Part shown: positions 1 through 8,020 of the stretch, piece after piece
Layout: every line of letters begins with the position of its first letter
Position numbering within the stretch: the first letter of the stretch is position 1
Source: Calocera cornea HHB12733
Taxonomy: Eukaryota; Basidiomycota; Dacrymycetes; Dacrymycetales; Dacrymycetaceae
Direction of reading: 5' to 3'
Length of the DNA: 15,463 nucleotides
Assembly (NCBI GenBank): GCA_001632435.1
Contig: KV424199.1
Location: 1 to 15,463, forward strand
Notes under the pieces: model-generated
Databases searched by the model: none
What the model saw: the letters and a program-made list of their open reading frames with translations, nothing else
What the model was told of the DNA's origin: nothing
Translations under genes and position numbers: made by a program

Positions 1-287
1 GCAGGAGCCCGAGCCTCGGCGAGGCTCGGGTGTATAGGTGTGGCCCCAGTGGGGCCCGGGAATGCGGCTCCGGCATGTTGAGAGGGCGTCAGGGATCACC
101 TGGGTGCACAGCCCCTCGGGGGCTCCGGGGATGCGGCTCCGGCATGTTGAGAGGGCGTCAGGGTTTAGCCCTCGGCATGCAGCCCCAGTGGGGCCCAATA
201 GTTGATGTTCAGGAAATATTAGGAGTGTCGTATATGAAAGTTGTAGGAGTGGTGTGAATGGAATTCTGGGTAAGCAGGGCTTACAGC
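1..287 (+). repeat. left terminal inverted repeat (287 bp)
   Basis: The arm is the reverse complement of 7590-7876 with about 15 substitutions and no indel. The outer tip (8-30) is a near-perfect palindrome: 11-bp arms CCCGAGCCTCG / CGAGGCTCGGG around a single G. The inner end (270-284) is a second hairpin, GTAAGC-AGG-GCTTAC. Between them a 33-bp sequence occurs twice (62-94 and 131-163), and the short palindromic block CCCCAGTGGGGCCC occurs near each repeat (about 43-57 and 183-196). Such repeated and hairpin blocks are typical of transposase-binding terminal regions. The arm may continue upstream of the window. Confidence 0.85.
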
Positions 288-384
288 ACTTCTGTGATAT
301 TAGTAGCCATTAGTAGGCCTAACTGGGTATGGGCTAGTTATATAGATGTAGCGCTCCCCCATGGACAACCCGAGAAACGGCAAG

Positions 385-1391
385 TCAAAAAGGTCCACGA
401 TCCACTACATGGCATCTCCCCCCACGCCAGCTAGCACCAACCCCGCCTGATACCCCGCGCTCGTCTGGATGGGTCGTCGGCATTGCGTCGGCGGCGGCCT
501 TGATCTTTTTGCGCCGAGCCTCGGACTGGCGATCGGCGCTCTCGTCGCTGCCCTGACGCTGTGCTCTCTTGCTGGGCACGGCGGGCTTGGACGAGGATGA
601 GGCCACATGCACGTCCTCCTTGTCGCTGCCGGGGATCGGCGGGCCAAACCTCAGGTTGGCACCGAGTCGCTTCGACGGCGCCCTGGTCGGCCTGACCGGC
701 ACGTCCTCCTCGTCGCTGACAGGGATCGGTGGGCCAAACCTCAGGTTGGCGCCGAATGGCATCGACAGCCCCGTCTGCGGTTTCTTTGCGGGCTTGAAGG
801 GGGGCGGGTCCACAACCATCCTCGACTCGTCGTCGTCACTGTCGGGCTTCGGTGCGGTGGAAATAGATCTAGTGGACGGACGCGTCTGAGCCGCACTGGT
901 CATCGGGCGGTCCAGACGGGGCGGGGCAACGTCGTTGACAATACCGGTCGGCGCGCGGTTTCCAGCGTGAGCGTGGCTGGTAGCGGCGGCGACATTATTG
1001 ACGAAGCTCGACCCTCCCTTTTTGCCCACACCCGACCAGTCTCTCGCTGCCACGCCCAGTTCCCCCAAGCTCCCGTCTCCTCCCCTGCAGTCCGACGTTC
1101 CTTGCGCGTCTCCTTGATCCATCGGATCGGGTGCCATATGCACTGTCTCTGCCGTCACGCTTGTTACCTGGCCCCAGTGTGTCAGTTGAATGCTGCATGC
1201 ACGCGCCTACGGCTCACCATGGACTGCAAAGCCCTGCGCTGGATTGCCTCATTGAGAGGGAATGCCTGTGAGAGACATGGGTGAGCACATCATGGGGACC
1301 GTCACGACGACGGTTGGCGGTGCCTGAACGAACGTACCATGTTAAACCACACCAGTGGGGGCTCATCGTTGTCGTCGTCGTCTTCAGACAT
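385..1391 (-). CDS. hypothetical protein A, acidic start, internal duplication, NLS-like
   Basis: I do not recognise this protein. Three exons (1391-1338, 1265-1218, 1167-385) give 294 residues. The introns are 1266-1337 (GTACGT..CACAG) and 1168-1217 (GTGAGC..GCCAG), both phase 0. The ATG is followed by an acidic stretch (MSEDDDDNDEPP). Most of the protein is Ser/Pro/Asp-rich and probably disordered. A 30-residue unit beginning GANLRFGPPIP is present twice in tandem, seen in DNA as a 90-bp repeat near 611-700 and 701-790. A basic cluster RRKKIK near the C-terminus resembles a nuclear localisation signal. It is the last of four co-oriented genes, ending about 100 bp from the left inverted repeat and 225 bp downstream of gene B. 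No catalytic motif is visible. The reading frame is intact. Confidence 0.6.
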
Positions 1392-1616
1392 CGTGATAGT
1401 CTACTCGTGTCTAGGCCGTGTTCACATTCCAATGGTCGGACTTTGCATTGCGCGAGTGCTGCTATCGCCGACACTGCCGACAGGACACCAGGTAGACCTT
1501 TATTATCCACTGGTCGTTGCTTTCACACAGGTTGCTGCGTGCAGCTCAGACCAGGGGCTGCGTACGGTCGTGTACGTGCTCCGAAATGTGCAGCATGGGT
1601 TTAGAACTGGTACAGG

Positions 1617-2534
1617 CTATTCTGCTTCATCCATCACCTCGTCCTCATCCTCCGCGAGACGCTTGTACACCTCGGTCGCCATCAACTTTCCCTGCTGCAC
1701 CTCCACGGAGACCTTGCCCAACATCGCTCGCACTTTCACCAGCTCGGCCACCAGGTTTGTGATCTCGTTCTGGACGGCGCAAAACTCGTTGAGTGATTTC
1801 GTGACGCTGGCTGTCGTCTCCTGCAATCTCTGCTCTTGGCCCTTGTATTGTTCGATGAGACGCTTGAATGCTTGGGGGTCTGTCGTCCATTGTCAGCCAA
1901 GCTCGCCGTCTGATTACCCAACCCTCGCACCGGCTTTGGACACGTCCACGACCTTGGGATGGTTCCACCCCGGCACTTGGATGTGAAGCGCGCTCTTCTC
2001 TGGCGAGGTGGGACATGCATAAGTATCAACGTCGGCCGGCGGTGCTGGACAAGTCACTCACCCGACTGCCTGATGCCTTCCGTCGCAGGCGGCTGTAAAC
2101 TGTTGCGTTGTTCCGCGAGGCCGTCCAGCCATCCAGTAAGGTCCTCTAGGCACTCCGCCCACCCGTCAACCGTGTCCTGTCTATCCGGGTCGATTTCGTT
2201 GAGCACCGTGCGGATGTTCCGGGGAATGAGACACTCATGTTCTGGATGATCACTGATGTACGCCTGCTGCAGTGTGAGAGTGGAGCATGGGCACTGGATC
2301 GTCGCAGACTAACCCTCAGGCCCTCATGAATTGGACTCTCCTTCCCGTCCTGCAGTCATTTTGTCGTCAGCCAAGCATGGGTAGGTGGGTGGGCTATGCA
2401 CGCACGTCCCATGGATACCCCTTGCACAAAGACTTGGCGAGCCTCTGCGTATCATATCCATAATATGTAACCAGGACCAAGCAGAACAAGGGAGAGCTAT
2501 ACAACACGTCGTGGTATTCAGGCGCGGAGGCCAT
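1617..2534 (-). CDS. hypothetical small coiled-coil protein B
   Basis: Not recognised. Five exons (2534-2406, 2349-2314, 2266-2062, 1999-1931, 1879-1617) total 702 bp, or 233 residues, with no stop. The four introns are 47-62 bp: GTGCGT..CTGCAG, GTTAGT..CTGCAG, GTGAGT..GCCAG and GTGCGA..GACAG. The start ATG lies in the context CGACCATGG. The middle of the protein is acidic (around LNEIDPDRQDTVDGW). The C-terminal half (about residues 140-225) is a predicted amphipathic coiled coil beginning FKRLIEQYKGQEQRLQ, and the protein ends in an acidic tail. An iteron array sits 80-160 bp upstream of the ATG and is a candidate promoter element. Tiny exon 2 (36 bp) is the least certain part; the overall phase agreement supports it. 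Confidence 0.6.
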
Positions 2535-2612
2535 GGTCGACGATCAGTTCCAAGCCGCGCGCCGCACTCTGCGCGCGACGGACGCAAAACATCACCTGGC
2601 TCATTTGTATGG

Positions 2613-2695
2613 AACGGGAAAGTCACATAGGAAAAGAGAAACGGGCAACTGGTCTAAGAAACGGGAAAGTTGGTCGCTAAAGCGGGAAACTCTTG
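2613..2695 (+). repeat. iteron array 1 (AACGGGAAA type, 4 units)
   Basis: The motif AACGGGAAAGT and close variants occurs four times in the 224-bp space between the start of gene B (2534) and the stop of gene C (2759). Key cytosines lie at 2615, 2642, 2662 and 2683, so spacing is 27, 20 and 21 bp. The same motif forms the arrays near 7.3, 10.2 and 13.7 kb. It lies just upstream of gene B and just downstream of gene C, so it could act as promoter, terminator or protein-binding array. Confidence 0.65.
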
Positions 2696-2940
2696 TACAT
2701 GGATCTCATTATTCGACCGACGGGAATGCTTTGACATGACATTCTATCCATCTAAGTCTTATGCGTCGCCGAACCTCTTGCGGGGGATGAATCGCTGCGC
2801 TCTTGAGGCCCACACATGCAGCTCCGTCCATTTGGGGTCACTCTCGTACCTCCCGTCCAACCACGCAAAATACAGCAGGATCGCCTGGAGGGGGGCCAGG
2901 CCTTCGCGATGTCTGCACCACTCAGTTTAGGACTGTACAG

Positions 2941-3540
2941 AGTCCGTCTGAATGGGCAATCCGAGGGCGTCGTATTCCGTGAAGTCGTCACAGGTCCGGA
3001 AGGGTATTCTGGTGTCGGAATAGCAAACGGGATAGGTGTAATTAGTTAGGAAGTTCCGGAATAGAGTATAAAGTGTAGGGAGCGGTAGGAGATCTGGGGA
3101 AGTAGAGGCGTATGGTAAAGCGAAGATGTCGGAAGCCGGCCCCCCCTTTCGGAGAAGGAGAATCCGGCTTTTATCTGCCTAACCCGATGTTTACCTTTCG
3201 GAATCCCATCTCACGGGGTATATCACCGGGGGCTGATTTCACCCAACCTAAGGGACCCTCTCAACCAACAGGACGCCTTTCCAGTTGTCCCGTTTGTAAA
3301 TTGAGGACCATCCGATGAGAGAGAATATTCACCCGTGAATCCGTCGGGCGCGTTCCGTCGTATACGCCATTCCGAGAGGGTTCCGTGACCGGAACGGCCA
3401 TACGGAATAAACCCCTCGAACCCGGAATTGGCCGACGGACCGGAAGGCGAAGCAGGACAAGTCCGAAAGGTGTCCGGACTTCCGGTGCCGTATCTCCGGA
3501 AGGCCGGAACGCAAAAAATTGGGCCACAGTGACAAAGGGA
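2941..3540. mobile_element. 600-bp insertion with 9-bp direct repeats, inside an intron of gene C
   Basis: The sequence ACTGTACAG occurs at 2932-2940 and again at 3541-3549, enclosing exactly 600 bp. Without the insert, the last intron of gene C (donor GTAGGG at 3572, acceptor CCCTCCAG ending at 2885) would be 79 bp, like the other introns, and the flanking exons join in phase 0. The insert differs from its surroundings: it is packed with CCGGAA/TTCCGG-type words and has no sustained coding sense. I find no clear terminal inverted repeats and no TG..CA ends with a matching short duplication. A 9-bp duplication would suit a Mutator-like non-TIR element or a SINE; a degraded solo LTR remains possible. 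Confidence 0.5.
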
Positions 3541-4200
3541 ACTGTACAGCGATACTCTTGCTCGAACCCTACCAGCTGTTCGTCGAGGTTCTGGAACCGT
3601 TTGCCCAAGAGGATCCTCTCGTATGCCAGCTCTCGGATGAACGTCACTGCAAATCGAGCATTAGGGACTGAGACTCTCCCTGTGCCACCCGACTCACGGG
3701 TCTCAAGGTCAGGGTCACCCTCCTTCTAACGAAGCTTGATGAGATTTTGGAGTGCGAGGGACACAGCGGGGCGCGGATCCTTGATCTGTGGCGGCGACCT
3801 TCCCTGTGCTGTATCTCCTTGGTGCTTCCAATACTCCATCTCCTGGTCATTGCACTTGGAATGCTTAATTATGTCCTCATAAAGGGCGCTCAGATCTTTC
3901 AACTTGGTGTGTTGCGCTCTCAACAACTTGGTGACGCGCGTGCCGATGTCGTAGAGCCTTTTGGACAGCTCGTCTGCGAGGTCTGGGTGAGTGGGGGAAC
4001 GCCGTGGAGATATCTGGCGTGGCCTACCCGTGGCCATGTTGGCTGCCCCCTCGACCGTCGTGAGCTGTTGGAGAATGTGGGGCGGAGGCCGCTTTCTGTA
4101 TATGGGCATGTTGTGCAGCCTCATCCTTCTGTCCTCCACCCTGGCGCGCGCGGTCAGCGATATCGTGGGGCTACGAGACGATGGCTCACGCTGGCTGATC

Positions 4201-4228
4201 TTCCTCCTCCTCCTCCTCCTCCTCCTCG
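4201..4228. repeat. TCC trinucleotide microsatellite
   Basis: A run of about nine TCC units (GGA/GAG on the minus strand) encodes the poly-Glu stretch near the end of exon 4 of gene C. Being a trinucleotide repeat, length changes would not shift the reading frame. Confidence 0.8.
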
Positions 4229-5089
4229 GACTGATCTTCCTCTCCCTCCAGCTCCTCGTCTGAGTCGTCCTCGTCCTGCTGCGCGGCGTTGGTCTCCCGT
4301 TCCTGAACTCGTGTGAGGTCATCTCGACACCGGCCCCCGCCCGTAGGCACGCCTTCGCTCACCTTTTCCTGCCGAAGATGCCTCTCCATCGCCAGAGCTT
4401 GTGCCTCTCAAACCTTTTCCTTGATATTCTGGATCTCGGCCCTCTGAGTGCTCTGGATCTCGTCAATGCCTTCGGCGTGCGTCTTCTCCAGTTCCGTAAT
4501 TTTGTCGACGTGCGTCTTCTTCAGTTCCGTAATCTCTGCAGCATGCTTGACCCTCTCCTGTTCGAGGCTCTGCTTCAGAGTCTGGTTGGTTTGCCTGAAC
4601 TCGTCAAGTTCCCGCTGAACTGTGGCCAGCCTCGCCCGTGAATCCTTGATCCCTTGGTCGCTTACGCGCAGCTCCTCGGCCAGCTGAATTCACGTCGATT
4701 CGGCCTCGTCTTTCACCGCTTGGAGGTCGTCGTGCAATTTCCTGTTCTCCTCGCGCAATGTCACCGTATCCTTGTTGGACCTCGCCACCACACTCTCCAG
4801 CTGCTCGGCCCTCTTCGTCTCCTTCTTCAGCCCCTCCTCGGCCGTCACTTTGGCGGCGGTCGCCTTCGTAAGCGCAGCGTCCAGCTCTGCGGTCGAAGAC
4901 GTCTGGGAGCGCGCGGCCGATTCCAGCTGCTTGATCCTTTCCAAGAGCTCGCGGTGTTCGTGCTCATTGTTCTGTTTTTGGATAGAGAGCTGCTCAACCT
5001 CGTTTTCGGCCTGCTGCCGTCGCTGACATCGAGTCAGTATAGGAATAGGGGAGGGGAAGTGGATGGAGATGCACTGTTTGATCGTCTGC

Positions 5090-5260
5090 GCTTGCGTCCA
5101 GCCGCTCTTTCCTCTCCTCGTCCCACACCTCCTGCAGGCCCTTCCTCTCCTTGTCCCACGCCTCCTGCAGGCCCTTCCTCTCCTCGTCCCACGCCTCCTG
5201 CAGCTCCTTCTTCTCCTCGTCCCACATTTCCTGCAGCCGCTTCTTCTCCTCTTCCCACCC
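5090..5260 (-). repeat. 33-bp coding repeat, 11-residue hendecads in gene C
   Basis: About five tandem 33-bp units encode 11-residue repeats of the form LQEAWDEERKG (variants LQEMWDEEKKE, LQEAWDKERKG, LQEVWDEERKE). Eleven-residue periodicity with Leu at the first and Trp at the fifth position is the pattern of a hendecad, right-handed or straight coiled coil. The units are similar enough in DNA to indicate recent tandem duplication. Confidence 0.75.
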
Positions 5261-5882
5261 CGCCCACCGCTCCTCCAGCCCTTTCTTCTCCTCTTCCGAC
5301 CTTGCGCATTCCGCACAAGGCGCGGGGGGTGCTTCACTGCCCGTGGCGGACAGCTTCGCCTCGCAGCTCGCGTTGATCCTGGAATTCTCCTAAGAATGGC
5401 GGTCAGTCATCGCCCTGCTCCGGCCCAATGGGTACACACCTGACGCATTCTCGTGATCTTGTCCTGCAGCATAACGAGCTCCTCTCCCATCCACAGTCGC
5501 GAGCGCAGGTAGTTGTTCAGCATGCGCGACGTTTTCTTGTTCAGAATGCCATAGACGCGCTGCGGCATCTGCTCGAGCTCGGCGTGCCGCCCCTTCTTGA
5601 TGAGATGGCGAACGGAAGCCTGGTGCGGTGAGCACGATGCGTGGCTCGCAAAGCAGAGATTACTTACCGAGACACCCACCCCAAAGCCCGGTACCTCGCA
5701 CAGTGTTTGCCAATTTGCGGGATCCACTTCTCCCCCATGAGCGCAGGCGAGCTGGTGCCATGCGAGGTGCTCGTCGCGAGGGTCTGCGGGCTTAGCGTAG
5801 TAGGCGGGGTCGAACCACATGGTGGTGGTTTGTACACGAGGGACGACGCGCGCTCAGGGTCCCTACACAACACACCCATCTC

Positions 5883-5887
5883 ATTGG
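5883..5887 (-). promoter_or_regulatory. CCAAT box upstream of gene C
   Basis: CCAAT on the minus strand (ATTGG on plus) lies about 63 bp before the proposed ATG of gene C and just after the stop of gene D, in a spacer of only 97 bp. CCAAT boxes are common fungal promoter elements bound by the HAP/NF-Y complex. The match is only five bases, so it may be chance. Confidence 0.25.
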
Positions 5888-5915
5888 TTCACAACTTAAC
5901 ATAAGTTTCTACTAT

Positions 5916-7111
5916 TCATCTCAGCAGCATCTTCAACGCCTCCACGACGGCGTCTAATGCGTGCAGCGAGGCCACTGCAGAAAACGGGTCAGGGCCGGTA
6001 CCAAGACGGTGAGAGTTGTCTCACGAGTGGGCTCTACGCGGTAGCGGTGCGCAAGCTTGCCATTGATCCACATCCTCATCTCGTCGTCGCGCCCCTCGTC
6101 CTCGTTGTCCTCCTCGTTGTCCTCCTCGGAATCTTGAGGGAGGCCTTGTTCGCGGCGTCGAGAAAGTTCCAGGATCACCCAGCGGTACGGAAGGAGGTGC
6201 TTGTTCTTGCCCTTCTTGACCCCCGGCGGCGGCTGGGTGCCGCTGAACGGCTCAAAATTGACTGGACACGGGCGTCAGTGTTAGGGAGATACCCGAGGGA
6301 GGGGGGAGGGGGAGCGTGGCACGTACTTTCTGCGCTACATCTCAACCTGTTCCTCCGACACCATGCACAGGCTACCTTGGCTGGCCGCCCCCCCCCCCCC
6401 GGCTTCTTCTTTACGCGCGTGTCCCACTTCTTTTTGCCCCGCTCGCGGTCGGCATTGGTGAGCTCCTTGGTTGGATTGCAGGCCTGTTGGGGTAAGACCA
6501 ACTCGCCATCCTTGACCGTGATGCGCACATAGCATTCGGAGCACTGGGAGGATCGCGGTCAGCAGTGCTCCCAGGCGAGGGGCCGGTGAGGTACGTACCA
6601 TCCGATAGGGATCCACGGCGTCTTTGATCCACTGGGGAGACTTTTCGTACGCCTGGTCAAACTCGTCCGATTGCGTGACGCAATGGGCCATTTGGGTGAG
6701 ATCGCCCCATTTGATGTGGAGGCCAACATGGCGTCAGCGGATCGCATCCACCAACCCCGGCGGGGAGCCCTGCTTCCTCCTGACAACTCTGTCCTCCCCG
6801 TCCCCGCCGTCCTCGTCTCGCGCGCGCTTGCCATTTTTCTTCTTCTTGTTGTTCTTGTTGTTCTCCTTCTTCTTCTTTTGCCTCTCCACGTCCTCGTCCT
6901 CCGACGTCGAGGGCGTCGCGACCGATTCCGATTTGTCCTCGTCCGAGGCGTTGACGGCGATCTCGTCCAAATCGTCCGGGACAGAGGCCGTCGATGCGTT
7001 CTTGCCCTTCTTAGCCTTGCGTGGATCGATTTGTGGTTCTGGTCGTACGGTAAGTTTACGCGCATATACGTGCAGAGATGGGACAGTAAAGCACTCACGA
7101 CTGCGAGTCAT
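5916..7111 (-). pseudogene. cysteine-rich, Lys-rich putative zinc-binding protein D with one in-frame TGA
   Basis: Five exons (7111-7099, 7038-6599, 6543-6327, 6261-6025, 5974-5916) total 966 bp, 322 codons. A single in-frame TGA at 6734-6736 (codon 106) could derive from CGA by C-to-T. Introns are 60, 55, 65 and 50 bp with good GT-AG sites. Residues 1-100 are charged, with a Lys/Asn run (KKKKENNKNNKKKKNGKR) that looks like a nuclear signal. Cysteines C152-x2-C155, C173, and C210-x2-C213-x6-C220 (CAWCRRNRLRC) suggest a zinc-binding module loosely like fungal Cys-rich DNA-binding domains. This is inference; the exact Zn2Cys6 spacing is not met. An acidic stretch and a C-terminal amphipathic helix (LHALDAVVEALKMLL) follow. 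A run of 13 G (6388-6400) in exon 3 encodes Gly and is prone to slippage. Iteron array 2 lies upstream. The family is not recognised. Confidence 0.6.
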
Positions 7112-7270
7112 GGCTTGACGCAGAGGTTGAGGTGGTGCTAGGATGTAGGCGCGTGTATACAGAGGGCAAGAAAAAAATCCCGTTCCTCACTGGACCCAAA
7201 GATGTGCCCCGGTCCACCAAAGAGGTAAACAGTGTTGTTGGATACATGAAGTATCTCGCTTCTCGTGGGC

Positions 7271-7496
7271 AGTTTCCCGTTTTATCAGTCGAGTTTCCAG
7301 TTTTATCAGTCGAGTCTCTCGTTTTATCAGTCGAGTTTCCCGTTTTCTAAGTCCATCCACTGCACCGACGTTCCCATTGCACCATCACTATCCCCATGCC
7401 GGGCTGCCCCGGGCTGTGTCAGTCGAGTTTCCAGTTTTATCAGTCGAGTTTCTCGTTTCATCAGTCGAGTTTCCCGTTTCACAAGTACCGTTTCCA
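7271..7496 (-). repeat. iteron array 2 (two blocks of 21-bp AGTTTCCCGTT units)
   Basis: Units beginning AGTTTCC lie at 7271, 7292, 7313 and 7334 (exactly 21 bp apart), and a second block lies at 7426, 7447 and 7468 (again 21 bp), with a weaker copy near 7484. The unit is AGTTTCCCGTTTTATCAGTC plus one base. This is the reverse orientation of array 1. It fills much of the 478-bp spacer (7112-7589) between the start of gene D and the right inverted repeat. I see no gene in that spacer. A 21-bp period equals two helical turns, so proteins bound here would line up on one face. Confidence 0.8.
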
Positions 7497-7589
7497 TGAG
7501 AGTCAGGGACCTGGACGCTTCGCTCTTAAGCATCATGCCTGGCGACCATGTGGACTTTGATACTCTCACAAGCAGCTTTGAAACGCTCG

Positions 7590-7876
7590 GCTGTAAGCCC
7601 TGCTTACCCAGAATTCCAGTCCCACCACTCCTACCACTTTCATATACGACACTCCTCATATTTCCTGAACACTGACCGTTGGGCCCCACTGGGGCCCCAT
7701 GCCGAGGGCTAAACCCTGACGCCCTCTCAACATGCCGGAGCCGCATCCCCGGAGCCCCCGAGAGGCTGTGCACCCAGGTGATCCCGGACACCCTCTCAAC
7801 ATGCCGGAGCCGCATTCCCGGGCCCCACTGGGGCCACACCTACACACCCGAGCCTCGCCGAGGCTCGGGCTCCTGC
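7590..7876 (-). repeat. right terminal inverted repeat (287 bp)
   Basis: This is the reverse complement of 1-287, same length, about 95% identical. It keeps the outer palindrome (7847-7869), the inner GTAAGC hairpin (7593-7607) and the two 33-bp internal repeats, with a few substitutions in the outer one. Differences cluster around 7670-7680 and 7621-7635. The outer end lies only about 145 bp before the first supported exon of the JmjC gene E. Confidence 0.85.
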
Positions 7877-8020
7877 CGATGGTAATTTTCCGTCATTCTC
7901 CATCCCCTTCATTCTCTATCTTCTTCCTTCCCTGCGGCCACCTTCCTAGTGCTGTATCTAGACGTCTCTTGCAATATAGAACAGTCTTAACAGTATCCTG
8001 CGGTGCTCCCCCTGAAGAAG

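Larger units (their letters stand above)
2759..5820 (-). pseudogene. long coiled-coil protein C, three in-frame stop codons
   Basis: Seven exons (5820-5668, 5619-5440, 5389-5075, 5022-4190, 4140-3698, 3646-3573, 2884-2759) total 2124 bp, exactly 708 codons. The frame is interrupted by TGA (4690-4692, codon 327), TGA (4408-4410, codon 421) and TAG (3726-3728, codon 632). Each would be sense after one T-to-C change (CGA, CGA, CAG). Introns are canonical GT-AG of 48-52 bp, except the last, which is 688 bp because of an insertion. The start ATG is in context CCACCACCATG, with a CCAAT box about 63 bp upstream. Residues 1-111 form a globular head and C136/C139 form a CxxC. Residues about 145-200 are 11-residue hendecad repeats (LQEAWDEERKG), and 217-470 form a long coiled coil. 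A poly-Glu stretch comes before residue 493, then a C-terminal domain containing WTELHVWASR. No family is recognised. It could be a structural or scaffold protein. Function may be lost or limited to truncated N-terminal products. Confidence 0.65.
1..7876. mobile_element. 7.9-kb TIR-bounded multigene element, family unknown
   Basis: The segment is bounded by 287-bp inverted copies (1-287 and 7590-7876) that align without gaps at about 95% identity (15 differences counted by eye). Inside are four genes, all on the minus strand (D, C, B, A from right to left), two iteron arrays and a nested 600-bp insertion. This is the layout of a DNA transposon with long terminal inverted repeats. I see no DDE/RNase H-like, tyrosine recombinase, helicase or polymerase domain in the four proteins, so the mobilising enzyme is either novel or supplied elsewhere. 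The window starts exactly at the outer end of the left arm, so the target-site duplication cannot be checked. An alternative is two independent 287-bp repeats that happen to lie in opposite orientation. Confidence 0.6.

Noticed and set aside
607..1284. Long plus-strand open frame
   Set aside because: It lies opposite the spliced minus-strand gene A, which has splice sites and a proper ATG. The plus frame is Arg-rich and low-complexity, typical of an antisense shadow in GC-rich DNA.
3014..3528. TGTCGG..CCACA as a solo LTR
   Set aside because: No matching 4-6 bp target duplication could be found at these ends. The 9-bp direct repeat at 2932 and 3541 gives a cleaner boundary.
4408..4692. TGA codons as selenocysteine or a reassigned code
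   Set aside because: Genes A, B, E and F in the same window use no internal TGA, TGA is absent from their frames, and fungi generally lack selenoproteins.
4654..5443. Plus-strand Pro/Leu/Arg-rich open frames
   Set aside because: They are antisense readings of the coiled-coil repeats of gene C; Pro- and Leu-rich repetition simply mirrors the GAG/AAG codons.
1..7876. Assignment to KDZ, CACTA, Starship or Maverick elements
   Set aside because: No diagnostic transposase, recombinase, polymerase or CACTA terminus can be seen, so naming a known family would be a guess.
7879..7881. ATG as start of gene E
   Set aside because: Its frame differs from that of the zinc-knuckle exon, and no visible GT donor leaves the two-base phase needed at the available acceptors.
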